DNA from: an uncultured Flavobacteriales bacterium
GTDB lineage: Bacteria > Bacteroidota > Bacteroidia > Flavobacteriales > Vicingaceae
Length of the DNA stretch: 8,805 nucleotides
Direction of reading: 5' to 3'
NCBI GenBank assembly: GCA_946886085.1
Contig: CAMPHX010000026.1
Location: forward strand, 1-8,805
Part shown: one piece after another, positions 1-5,860 of the stretch
How positions within the stretch are numbered: position 1 is the stretch's first letter
Layout: each line of letters starts with the position of its first letter
Made by a program: the position numbers and the translations under genes
Notes under the pieces: generated by a model
The model's database searches: none
What the model saw: only the letters and a program-made list of their open reading frames with translations
Told to the model about the DNA's origin: nothing

Positions 1-62
1 ATAAATGACTGAATCAAAAATGAGAATAACGAAGTATTTGGGAGTCTTCTTGCAAAGACTTA
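1..62. other. Intergenic sequence left of the rhomboid gene, no gene supported
   Basis: This is the stretch downstream of the rhomboid stop codon. There is no ATG on the minus strand here, and no plus-strand frame carries a credible coding end. A small inverted repeat lies just past the stop codon (AGTCTT at 43-48, AAGACT at 55-60, 6-nt loop). It is not followed by a T run in the leftward direction, so I do not call it a terminator. In many Bacteroidota a second rhomboid gene follows mutL-rhomboid, but nothing in these bases confirms it. Confidence 0.5.
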
Positions 63-800
63 TTAGTAAAACTTATTCCTATCAGCATTCCAATATTTTA
101 TGAGGATGAAGCCAAACAACATGCCACCTAAGTGGGCAAAATGAGCTACATTATCGTTAGGGTTATTGGCAAAACCTGCATATAATTCGAATATTCCATA
201 AAAAATTACGAACCATTTAGCTTTAATAGGTATAGGAGGGAAGAGCAACATTAATTCGGTATTGGGAAATAACATTCCAAAAGCTAATAAAATACCAAAA
301 ACTGCTCCAGAAGCTCCAACAGTGCCTACATTTATTAAAATATTTGCTTGAGCAGCAATAGGGTCAGTAAAGTTTTGTCTGTTTTGCAAAATTTCATATC
401 CGTTATTAATAATATAGTCCAATTCTTCAGAACTTAATAAATCTTTAACAGCAATTAACCTCACATAAGCTACAATTAACTGAATAATTCCGGCACCAAT
501 TCCGGTTGCCATGTAGTAAATTAAAAATCGTTTTGGTCCCCAAACCTGCTCTAATACTCTACCAAACATCCATACAGCAAACATGTTAAAGAAAATATGC
601 ATTACACTTCCATGCATAAACATGTAGGTAATTAATTGATGAGGGTAGAACTGATTACTTTCAATATAATGAAGTCCTAGATAGCCTGTAATATTAATAC
701 CTTGTTGTTCTAACAAGACAGTAGCCAAGTAAAATAACACATTAATAATGAGCAGGTTTTTTACAACGGGCGGTATATTTCTGAATAAGCTTTCAAACAT
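63..800 (-). CDS. Rhomboid family intramembrane serine protease
   Basis: A 245-residue polytopic inner-membrane protein that should cleave transmembrane segments of substrate proteins within the bilayer. The rhomboid signatures are all visible: the HGSVMHIFFNM stretch (63-73), whose H68 and N72 match the oxyanion-side His and Asn of GlpG; the nucleophile motif GASG with S164; and the last-helix motif AHFAHLGG with catalytic H223. Hydrophobic segments lie near residues 14-30, 57-80, 93-113, 160-178, 194-211 and 220-235, fitting the six-helix bacterial core. A polar insert of about 40 residues (roughly 115-157) separates the third helix from the GASG helix. The start ATG lies 5 bp after the mutL stop codon with no recognisable Shine-Dalgarno, so it is probably translated from a mutL-rhomboid message. 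The substrate is unknown. Family assignment is firm and activity is likely because the dyad is intact. Confidence 0.95.
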   Translation of the reverse strand: MFESLFRNIPPVVKNLLIINVLFYLATVLLEQQGINITGYLGLHYIESNQFYPHQLITYMFMHGSVMHIFFNMFAVWMFGRVLEQVWGPKRFLIYYMATGIGAGIIQLIVAYVRLIAVKDLLSSEELDYIINNGYEILQNRQNFTDPIAAQANILINVGTVGASGAVFGILLAFGMLFPNTELMLLFPPIPIKAKWFVIFYGIFELYAGFANNPNDNVAHFAHLGGMLFGFILIKYWNADRNKFY

Positions 801-805
801 GCGTT

Positions 806-2662
806 TTAATATTGGAATTGATGATTAAGGTCATCTATGTTTAGCGTAATAATAATGGGTTTTCCGTTAGGTAAATGGTAAGGCATCTGACAAGCAAAAA
901 GCTGTTCTACTAAACTAAGCATTTCGGGTTTAGATAATGCTTGACCATTCTTTTTGGCAGCACTTTTAGCCATTGCCATTGCCAACGCTTCGAGGTGAAC
1001 TAACTTAAAAGTACTTTGCTGTATTTTAAATTGCTCGATAAACTGTTCGAAAGTAGTCAATAAGTTTTGATTAGCAAATTCGGTAGGAACACCATTAATA
1101 ACAAAAGAAGTTCTACCAATAGCATCAAACTGAAAGCCCATTTTTTTTATATCGTCAGCCATTTCATTCAGCACTTCGGCATCTGCATTACTTAAATCTA
1201 TCGTTTCCGGAAAGAGCAATTGCTGAGAATTACCTTTGCCTTGCTCTAAGTGTGATAAAAACTGTTCAAACAATACTCTTTCGTGAGCTCTTTGTTGGTC
1301 AATAAAAAAGTAGTTTTGATTAAGTTGAGTAAGAATAAATTTTTGATGAATTTGAAGTACAGTTGTTTTACTGACTTGCGTTTCTTCATCCCAATTGGGC
1401 GAAAAAGTCTGAGATTCGTTGGTTTGTTCAGAAGGTGATGTTCCGTTATTGGCATCTAAAATGGTCTGTGTGTCTTTTTCAAAATCATTAAAAAGATTGT
1501 CCAAATTTTTAGTGTTGGGCTTTTTAAAAGTAGGTTTTGAATTTTCTTTTTCTTTATCAAAAGGATTAAAATTAGGATTTACCCTAATAGTTGGCATTTT
1601 TGCAGCCTCTTTGTATCGAGCCAAAGGAATGTCAAAACTTTTTTCCTGTTCAAAATCTAAAGTAGGAGAAATGTTGTTTTTTCCTAACGCTTGTTTAATG
1701 GCGGTTCGTAATATCGCATAAATAGAACGTTCATCTTCAAACTTAATTTCAGTTTTAGTAGGATGGATGTTGATGTCAATTTTTGATGGGTCAACATGTA
1801 GGTTAATAAAATATGATGGAAATTGGTCTTTATTTAATAGTTGGTCGAACGCATTTTGCACTGCGTGATTTAAATAAGCACTTTTAATAAATCTATTATT
1901 AACAAAGAAATATTGTTCGCCTCTGGTTTTTTTCGCAAACTCCGGTTTGGTAACAAATCCGTCAATGGTTACTATATCTGTTTGTTCGGCAAGAGGAACT
2001 AATTTTGTATTGTATTTATCTCCATAAACCGCCACAATTCTTTGTCGAGCACTTCCTGTAGAAAGATTAAAAACTTCATTTCCATCATTGTACATGCTAA
2101 AAGCAATATCGTGATGAACGAGCGCTACCCTTAGAAATTCATCCATAATGTGTTTGGTTTCCACACTATTCGATTTTAAAAAATTTCTTCGGGCAGGTAC
2201 ATTAAAAAATAAGTTTTTTACCGATATGGAAGAGCCTACGGCACAGCTACAAGCTTCCTGACTTTTAAATTCGCTGCCTTCAATAATTAGTTGCGAGCCT
2301 AGTTCGGCATCTTGTTTTCTTGTTTTTAGCTCAACTTGTGCAATTGCAGCAATAGAAGCCAATGCTTCGCCTCTAAATCCTTTGGTATTTAGGCAAAATA
2401 AATCATCAGCGACCTTAATTTTAGAAGTAGCATGACGTTCAAAACTTAATCTGGCATCAGTTTCAGACATTCCTGAACCGTTATCAATAACCTGTATAAG
2501 GGTTTTTCCTGCATCTTTTATAGAAAGACAAATATTGGTAGCTCCGGCATCTATGGCATTTTCCATCAACTCTTTAACAGCCGATGCAGGTCGTTGTACT
2601 ACTTCTCCGGCAGCAATTTGGTTTGCCACATTATCCGGTAAAAGTTGTATGATATCTGCCAT
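806..2662 (-). CDS. mutL: DNA mismatch repair protein MutL
   Basis: A 618-residue mismatch-repair ATPase that links mismatch recognition by MutS to strand incision and removal. The N-terminal GHKL ATPase domain (about 1-330) shows all key motifs: NQIAAGEVVQRPASAVKELM (12-33, with E31), N35, DNGSGM (60-65), TKGFRGEALASIAA (93-106), and the MutL-typical VNNRFIKS (254-261) and INIHPTK (297-303). A polar, Asn/Lys/Glu-rich linker covers about 335-430, and the dimerisation domain about 430-618. The C-terminal domain has a variant endonuclease motif, DQQRAHERVLFE (455-466), instead of DQHAxxExxxxE. It ends with FACQMPYHLPNGKP (589-602), where endonuclease MutLs usually have CPHGRP. Length is normal. 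The start gives the conserved MADIIQLLPDNVANQIAAGEV beginning; a -7 box lies 22 bp upstream. Family identity is certain, nicking activity less so. Confidence 0.97.
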   Translation of the reverse strand: MADIIQLLPDNVANQIAAGEVVQRPASAVKELMENAIDAGATNICLSIKDAGKTLIQVIDNGSGMSETDARLSFERHATSKIKVADDLFCLNTKGFRGEALASIAAIAQVELKTRKQDAELGSQLIIEGSEFKSQEACSCAVGSSISVKNLFFNVPARRNFLKSNSVETKHIMDEFLRVALVHHDIAFSMYNDGNEVFNLSTGSARQRIVAVYGDKYNTKLVPLAEQTDIVTIDGFVTKPEFAKKTRGEQYFFVNNRFIKSAYLNHAVQNAFDQLLNKDQFPSYFINLHVDPSKIDINIHPTKTEIKFEDERSIYAILRTAIKQALGKNNISPTLDFEQEKSFDIPLARYKEAAKMPTIRVNPNFNPFDKEKENSKPTFKKPNTKNLDNLFNDFEKDTQTILDANNGTSPSEQTNESQTFSPNWDEETQVSKTTVLQIHQKFILTQLNQNYFFIDQQRAHERVLFEQFLSHLEQGKGNSQQLLFPETIDLSNADAEVLNEMADDIKKMGFQFDAIGRTSFVINGVPTEFANQNLLTTFEQFIEQFKIQQSTFKLVHLEALAMAMAKSAAKKNGQALSKPEMLSLVEQLFACQMPYHLPNGKPIIITLNIDDLNHQFQY

Positions 2663-2684
2663 AGTTTTTGCTAAGTTTTGCCGT

Positions 2685-2692
2685 CAAAATTA
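2685..2692 (-). promoter_or_regulatory. Putative mutL promoter, Bacteroidota -7 box
   Basis: On the minus strand the gap between uvrA and mutL holds TAATTTTG, a perfect match to the Bacteroidota -7 consensus TAnnTTTG, 22 bp before the mutL ATG. Transcription would begin around 2678-2680, leaving a short leader of about 16-18 nt. No TTG -33 element is present at the usual 17-23 nt spacing, so this is a one-box prediction. The rest of the 91-bp gap (2663-2753) shows no convincing uvrA terminator, so readthrough from uvrA into mutL remains possible. Confidence 0.5.
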
Positions 2693-2753
2693 CTAAGAAC
2701 AAATGAAATTTTACCTATGCTCTTTCAGCGAATAGTTAACAATTTTAAATTCT

Positions 2754-5570
2754 TTAGTTGGCAAGTTTTTCTTTAAGATACTTTCCTGTTACCGATGTTT
2801 TTGCTTTTATCATGTCTTCTGGAGTTCCTTCAAAAACAAGTTGGCCACCATGTTCACCACCTCCTGGACCTAAATCTATTAACCAATCGGCACATTTTAC
2901 AACATCTAAATTATGTTCAATTACAATAATAGTATGTCCTTGAGTAATAAGTCCGTTAAAAGATTTTATTAATTTATTAATATCATGAAAATGCAAGCCT
3001 GTTGTAGGTTCATCAAAAATAAAAAGTAGCTTTTCTTTACTATTTTTTTTACTTAGAAAACCTGCTAATTTTACGCGTTGAGCCTCTCCACCACTAAGCG
3101 TATTAGATGATTGTCCTAAGTGTACATAACCTAAGCCAACTTCTTGTAAGGGACTAAGTTTTTCTGCAATTTTTTTTCCTTGATTTTTAGGAAGTTGTTC
3201 AAAAAAAGCAATGCCTTCATCTATCGTTAAATCAAGAATATTGCTAATGTGTTTGTCGCCAATTTTTACATCCAGCAATTCTTGTTTAAAGCGTTTCCCT
3301 TTACATTCATTACATTTTAGATGGATGTCGGCCATAAACTGCATTTCTACGGTAATTTCTCCTTCGCCTTTACAGGTTTCACATCTTCCCCCATCAACAT
3401 TAAAAGAAAAATGTGAGGGTTTGTACCCTCTGTTTTTAGATAGCGGATGATTAGCAAATAAGTTTCTTATTTCATCATACGCTTTTATGTAAGTAACAGG
3501 GTTGGAGCGAGAAGATTTTCCAATAGGATTTTGGTTGACATATTCCACAGCATTAATTAAATTAACATCACCTGAAATGCCTTTTATTTTTGTGTTTTTA
3601 TCGGAATAACCGTTTAAATATTGGTTTAACTGAGGTAACAAACAGTTTTTTATTAAGGTAGATTTTCCTGAGCCGCTAACTCCAGTTACACCAGTAATAA
3701 CGCCCAACGGAAAAGCTGTAGTAATATTTTTAAGGTTGTTTTCTTTTGCCCCTTCTACTACAATTTTGTTTTTCCATTTTCTGCGTTTTTCAGGAACAGG
3801 AATTTCAAGAGTTTTATTAAGGTAATTGGCTGTTAAGGTGTTGTCTTTTTTCAGTAATTCATTAAAATTTCCGCTAAAAACTACATTCCCACCTAAAGTT
3901 CCGGCTTCCGGACCAATATCAATAATTTCATCGGCAGCTCTCATAATATCTTCATCGTGTTCTACTAAAATTACTGAGTTGCCCAATTGTTGTAATTGTT
4001 TAAGCACGCTAATAAGTTGTTCAGTATCTTTAGAATGTAAGCCAATACTGGGTTCATCTAAAATATACATAGAACCAACTAAGCTACTTCCTAAAGAGGT
4101 GGCTAAGTTTATTCGTTGCGATTCACCTCCTGAAAGTGTTGATGACAAACGATTTAACGTCAAATAACCCAAGCCTACATGTTCTAAATAACTTAATCTG
4201 TTATTAATTTCTATTAGCAATCGTTTAGAAATAGTAGTATCACTTTCCGACAGCTTTAATTTTTTGAAAAAATTGGACAATTGATCTATGGGCATCAACG
4301 CCAATTCAGCAATAGCGGTTTTATTAATTTTTACATAGTTGGCGTCTTTTCTTAAGCGAGTTCCTTTACAATCGGGACAACTAGTTTTTCCTCTGTATCT
4401 TGCCAACAAAACACGATATTGAATTTTGTAGCTGTTGCTTTCCACCATCTTAAAAAAATCATTTATTCCTTCAAAATAGGGGCTTCCATTCCATAAAACA
4501 TCTTTTTGTTCAGGAGTAAGTTCATCATAAGGTTTATGTATAGGAAATTTTACTTTGGTTGCATTTAAAATAAAATGTTCTTTCCATTGCTGCATTTTTT
4601 CACCTTTCCAGCAAACAACAGCATCTTGGTAAACAGACAAACTGCCATCAGGAATAACTAAATTTTCATCAATTCCAATAATACTTCCATAACCTTCACA
4701 TTTTTTACAAGCTCCAAATGGGTTGTTGAAACTAAAAAAATGGACAGAAGGTTCTTCAAAGGTAATCCCATCCATTTCAAACTTGTTGCTAAAATGGGTA
4801 ATAACAGGTTGTTCATTTTTGTAGGTAAGTACCTGACATTCATGTTTGCCTTCAAAAAAAGCAGTTTCAACACTGTCGTAAATTCTGCTGAGTTGTTCCT
4901 CATCATCTGCAGAAGCAACAAAACGATCTATTATTAAATAAGTATTATTGGTATCTATTTTTATCTCTTGAGTTTTGTCAATTCTTAGCATTTCATTGTT
5001 GAGCCAAATTCTTGAAAAACCTCGCTGTAATAAGGAAGAAAGTGTTTTATCTGTATTTTTTTTGTCTTTAAATTCAATTTTAGAAAGTAATATTATTTTT
5101 TCGCCCTCAGGCTGTTGAGTAATAAAATTTACCACATCTTTTAAGGTATGTTTTTTTACTTCTTTGCCCGAAACAGGGGAGAAGGTCTTGCCAATTCTGG
5201 CATAAAGCAACTTTAGGTAATCGTAAATTTCGGTAGAAGTACCAACGGTTGAGCGTTTATTTACCGTGTTTACTTTTTGTTCTATGGCAATGGCAGGAGC
5301 AATTCCATGAATATAATCTACTGCTGGTTTTTCTAGTTTTCCTAAAAACTGACGAGCATAAGCCGAAAGACTTTCAACATATCTACGTTGACCTTCAGCA
5401 AAAAGCGTATCGAAAGCTAAAGAAGACTTACCGGAACCAGAAACACCTGTAATAACTGTAAATTTGTTTCGAGTGATGGCAACATCAATATTTTTAAGGT
5501 TGTTAACTCTCGCTCCTTTAATTAAAATGTGTGTTTTAGCCGTTTTTTCTTTAGTATGGGTTTTGCTCAT
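2754..5570 (-). CDS. uvrA: Excinuclease ABC subunit A (UvrA)
   Basis: A 938-residue cytoplasmic DNA-damage sensor that dimerises, recognises bulky lesions and loads UvrB for nucleotide excision repair. Two ABC ATPase modules are complete. Module I has Walker A GVSGSGKSS (42-50), signature LSGGESQR (479-486) and Walker B ILDEP (503-507). Module II has Walker A GVSGSGKST (630-638), signature LSGGEAQR (825-832) and Walker B IFDEP (851-855). The C-terminal zinc finger is the classic C-x2-C-x19-C-x2-C (C730, C733, C753, C756). In the first half, CxxC pairs occur at C288/C291 and C398/C401. The extra CxxC that E. coli UvrA carries about 20 residues before the conserved SFNNP segment (280-284) is missing. 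Length is typical. The start gives the ILIKGARVNNLKNI beginning after a short basic leader. It has its own upstream promoter and faces away from the DHH phosphoesterase gene. Confidence 0.98.
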   Translation of the reverse strand: MSKTHTKEKTAKTHILIKGARVNNLKNIDVAITRNKFTVITGVSGSGKSSLAFDTLFAEGQRRYVESLSAYARQFLGKLEKPAVDYIHGIAPAIAIEQKVNTVNKRSTVGTSTEIYDYLKLLYARIGKTFSPVSGKEVKKHTLKDVVNFITQQPEGEKIILLSKIEFKDKKNTDKTLSSLLQRGFSRIWLNNEMLRIDKTQEIKIDTNNTYLIIDRFVASADDEEQLSRIYDSVETAFFEGKHECQVLTYKNEQPVITHFSNKFEMDGITFEEPSVHFFSFNNPFGACKKCEGYGSIIGIDENLVIPDGSLSVYQDAVVCWKGEKMQQWKEHFILNATKVKFPIHKPYDELTPEQKDVLWNGSPYFEGINDFFKMVESNSYKIQYRVLLARYRGKTSCPDCKGTRLRKDANYVKINKTAIAELALMPIDQLSNFFKKLKLSESDTTISKRLLIEINNRLSYLEHVGLGYLTLNRLSSTLSGGESQRINLATSLGSSLVGSMYILDEPSIGLHSKDTEQLISVLKQLQQLGNSVILVEHDEDIMRAADEIIDIGPEAGTLGGNVVFSGNFNELLKKDNTLTANYLNKTLEIPVPEKRRKWKNKIVVEGAKENNLKNITTAFPLGVITGVTGVSGSGKSTLIKNCLLPQLNQYLNGYSDKNTKIKGISGDVNLINAVEYVNQNPIGKSSRSNPVTYIKAYDEIRNLFANHPLSKNRGYKPSHFSFNVDGGRCETCKGEGEITVEMQFMADIHLKCNECKGKRFKQELLDVKIGDKHISNILDLTIDEGIAFFEQLPKNQGKKIAEKLSPLQEVGLGYVHLGQSSNTLSGGEAQRVKLAGFLSKKNSKEKLLFIFDEPTTGLHFHDINKLIKSFNGLITQGHTIIVIEHNLDVVKCADWLIDLGPGGGEHGGQLVFEGTPEDMIKAKTSVTGKYLKEKLAN

Positions 5571-5604
5571 TTATTGAAAGTAAGTAATGTGTAAAATGAA
5601 GCCT

Positions 5605-5635
5605 CAAAATTACACTTCTTTTTATACAACATCAA
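5605..5635 (-). promoter_or_regulatory. Putative uvrA promoter (-33 TTG, -7 TAATTTTG)
   Basis: Reading leftward, TTG (5635-5633) is followed after exactly 20 nt by TAATTTTG (5612-5605). This matches the Bacteroidota promoter pattern TTG, 17-23 nt, TAnnTTTG. The predicted transcript starts near 5598-5600, about 28 nt before the uvrA ATG. The -7 region shares the 10-mer GTAATTTTGA with the mutL promoter. The -33 TTG falls inside the left arm of the degenerate third repeat copy, so anything binding that copy could influence uvrA. Confidence 0.65.
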
Positions 5636-5655
5636 TCTGTTTTTTTCATGATTGA
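5632..5655. repeat. Degenerate third copy of the palindromic unit (copy C)
   Basis: TCAATC (5632-5637) and GATTGA (5650-5655) form a perfect 6-bp inverted repeat around a 12-nt loop, much shorter than the 24-25 nt of the two good copies. It is called a relative because the following bases (GAAACGA at 5654-5660) match those after copy A's right arm (5746-5752), and because the linker to copy A aligns with the linker between A and B. The GAAAC-to-GAAAC spacings are 92 bp (C to A) and 96 bp (A to B). The assignment is weaker than for A and B. Confidence 0.45.
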
Positions 5656-5677
5656 AACGACTATGAGAAAAAATTTT

Positions 5678-5695
5678 ATTATCCATGAGGATGAT
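5678..5695. repeat. Small stem-loop in the linker between copies C and A
   Basis: ATTATCC (5678-5684) and GGATGAT (5689-5695) can pair as a 7-bp stem with one T/G wobble, closed by the four-base loop ATGA. It is not followed by a T run close enough for a terminator. It may simply be part of the repeat unit's linker. Confidence 0.35.
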
Positions 5696-5705
5696 TATTT
5701 TAGAA

Positions 5706-5750
5706 GTTCCATCTGACCGGAAAAAAACAATAAATATAAGCAGATGAAAC
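5706..5750. repeat. Palindromic repeat unit, copy A
   Basis: Left arm GTTCCATCTG (5706-5715) and right arm CAGATGAAAC (5741-5750) are inverted repeats matching at 9 of 10 positions, with a 25-nt A-rich spacer. On the plus strand the one imperfection is a C/A mismatch. On the minus strand the same position becomes a U/G wobble, so a leftward transcript could form an uninterrupted 10-bp stem. Compared with copy B the stem differs at one base on each side and both changes preserve pairing. Minus-strand loops of A and B also resemble each other (shared TTTATTGT). Confidence 0.8.
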
Positions 5751-5796
5751 GAGCCTTGTATAGATTTTAAATACAAAGAAGTATGATTGTTTTTTT
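5721..5796. repeat. Long-range inverted repeat AAAAAAACAAT / ATTGTTTTTTT
   Basis: AAAAAAACAAT (5721-5731, in the spacer of copy A) is the exact reverse complement of ATTGTTTTTTT (5786-5796, in the linker before copy B), an 11-bp perfect match 54 nt apart. Because one arm lies inside the copy A hairpin loop and the other outside it, pairing in RNA would create a pseudoknot-like topology. The sequence is simple, so chance is a real alternative. Confidence 0.4.
5756..5776. repeat. Small stem-loop in the linker between copies A and B
   Basis: TTGTAT (5756-5761) and ATACAA (5771-5776) form a perfect 6-bp stem with a 9-nt loop. A run of seven T follows on the plus strand only after a further 13 nt, so it does not look like an intrinsic terminator. 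Confidence 0.35.
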
Positions 5797-5802
5797 AGGC
5801 GA

Positions 5803-5846
5803 GTTCCATATGACTGAATTAATACAATAAAATAAACATATGAAAC
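5803..5846. repeat. Palindromic repeat unit, copy B
   Basis: Left arm GTTCCATATG (5803-5812) and right arm CATATGAAAC (5837-5846) are inverted repeats at 9 of 10 positions with a 24-nt spacer, using the same single imperfection as copy A. The inner six bases are CATATG on both sides, itself palindromic. The right arm ends 2 bp before the -7 box of the DHH-phosphoesterase promoter. This unit therefore covers the place where a -33 element would be expected and is a plausible operator. Confidence 0.8.
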
Positions 5847-5848
5847 AT

Positions 5849-5856
5849 TATCTTTG
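5849..5856 (+). promoter_or_regulatory. Putative operon promoter, Bacteroidota -7 box
   Basis: TATCTTTG matches the -7 consensus TAnnTTTG exactly, and the surrounding TATCTTTGCACC is typical of Bacteroidota promoters lying right against a start codon. Transcription should begin about 4-7 nt downstream, that is at or next to the ATG at 5861. The message would be leaderless or nearly so if that ATG is used, or have a leader of about 8 nt if the ATG at 5870 is used. No TTG -33 box is seen at 17-23 nt upstream; that position is inside repeat copy B. Confidence 0.65.
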
Positions 5857-5860
5857 CACC

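Larger units (their letters stand above)
5571..5860. other. Divergent uvrA / DHH-phosphoesterase intergenic region with tandem palindromic units
   Basis: This 290-bp stretch between the divergent starts contains no supported gene. It holds a leftward promoter for uvrA near its left end, a rightward -7 box at its right end, and between them two clear and one degenerate copy of a unit of about 92-97 bp built on inverted repeats (listed separately). The copies share more than the stems: after the right arm both linkers carry GAAACGA, then ATTTTA, then ATGATT followed by a T run and AG, then AGTTCC. I recognise no tRNA, riboswitch or named repeat family here. Confidence 0.75.

Noticed and set aside
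43..60. AGTCTT/AAGACT hairpin as a rho-independent terminator for the mutL-rhomboid transcript
   Set aside because: The stem is only 6 bp and the bases after it on the minus strand (CCCAAATAC) are not a T run.
5..103. A plus-strand frame of 32 codons starting at 5
   Set aside because: It overlaps the 3' end of the rhomboid gene, is short, has no motif and no promoter in view.
1246..1721. Overlapping frames of 69 and 100 codons within mutL
   Set aside because: They lie in the low-complexity linker coding region of a clearly real mutL and show no protein-like motifs.
2758..5452. Several plus- and minus-strand frames of 60-113 codons inside uvrA
   Set aside because: All are covered by an intact, full-length uvrA; they are frame shadows with no domain signature.
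5567..5776. A 69-codon minus-strand open frame overlapping the uvrA start
   Set aside because: It runs through the repeat copy A region and the uvrA promoter, overlaps the uvrA ATG, has no recognisable motif, and its composition follows the AT-rich intergenic sequence.
5706..5846. The inverted repeats as integron attC sites, insertion-sequence ends or a CRISPR array
   Set aside because: The arms do not fit the attC core GTTRRRY/RYYYAAC, no integrase or transposase is nearby, spacers of 24-25 nt are too short for an element, and the copies are diverged palindromic units without CRISPR-like identical repeats and unique spacers.
5840..5860. ATG at 5840 as start of the DHH phosphoesterase
   Set aside because: A perfect -7 promoter box lies between it and the next in-frame ATG, and the ATG is part of a repeat arm.
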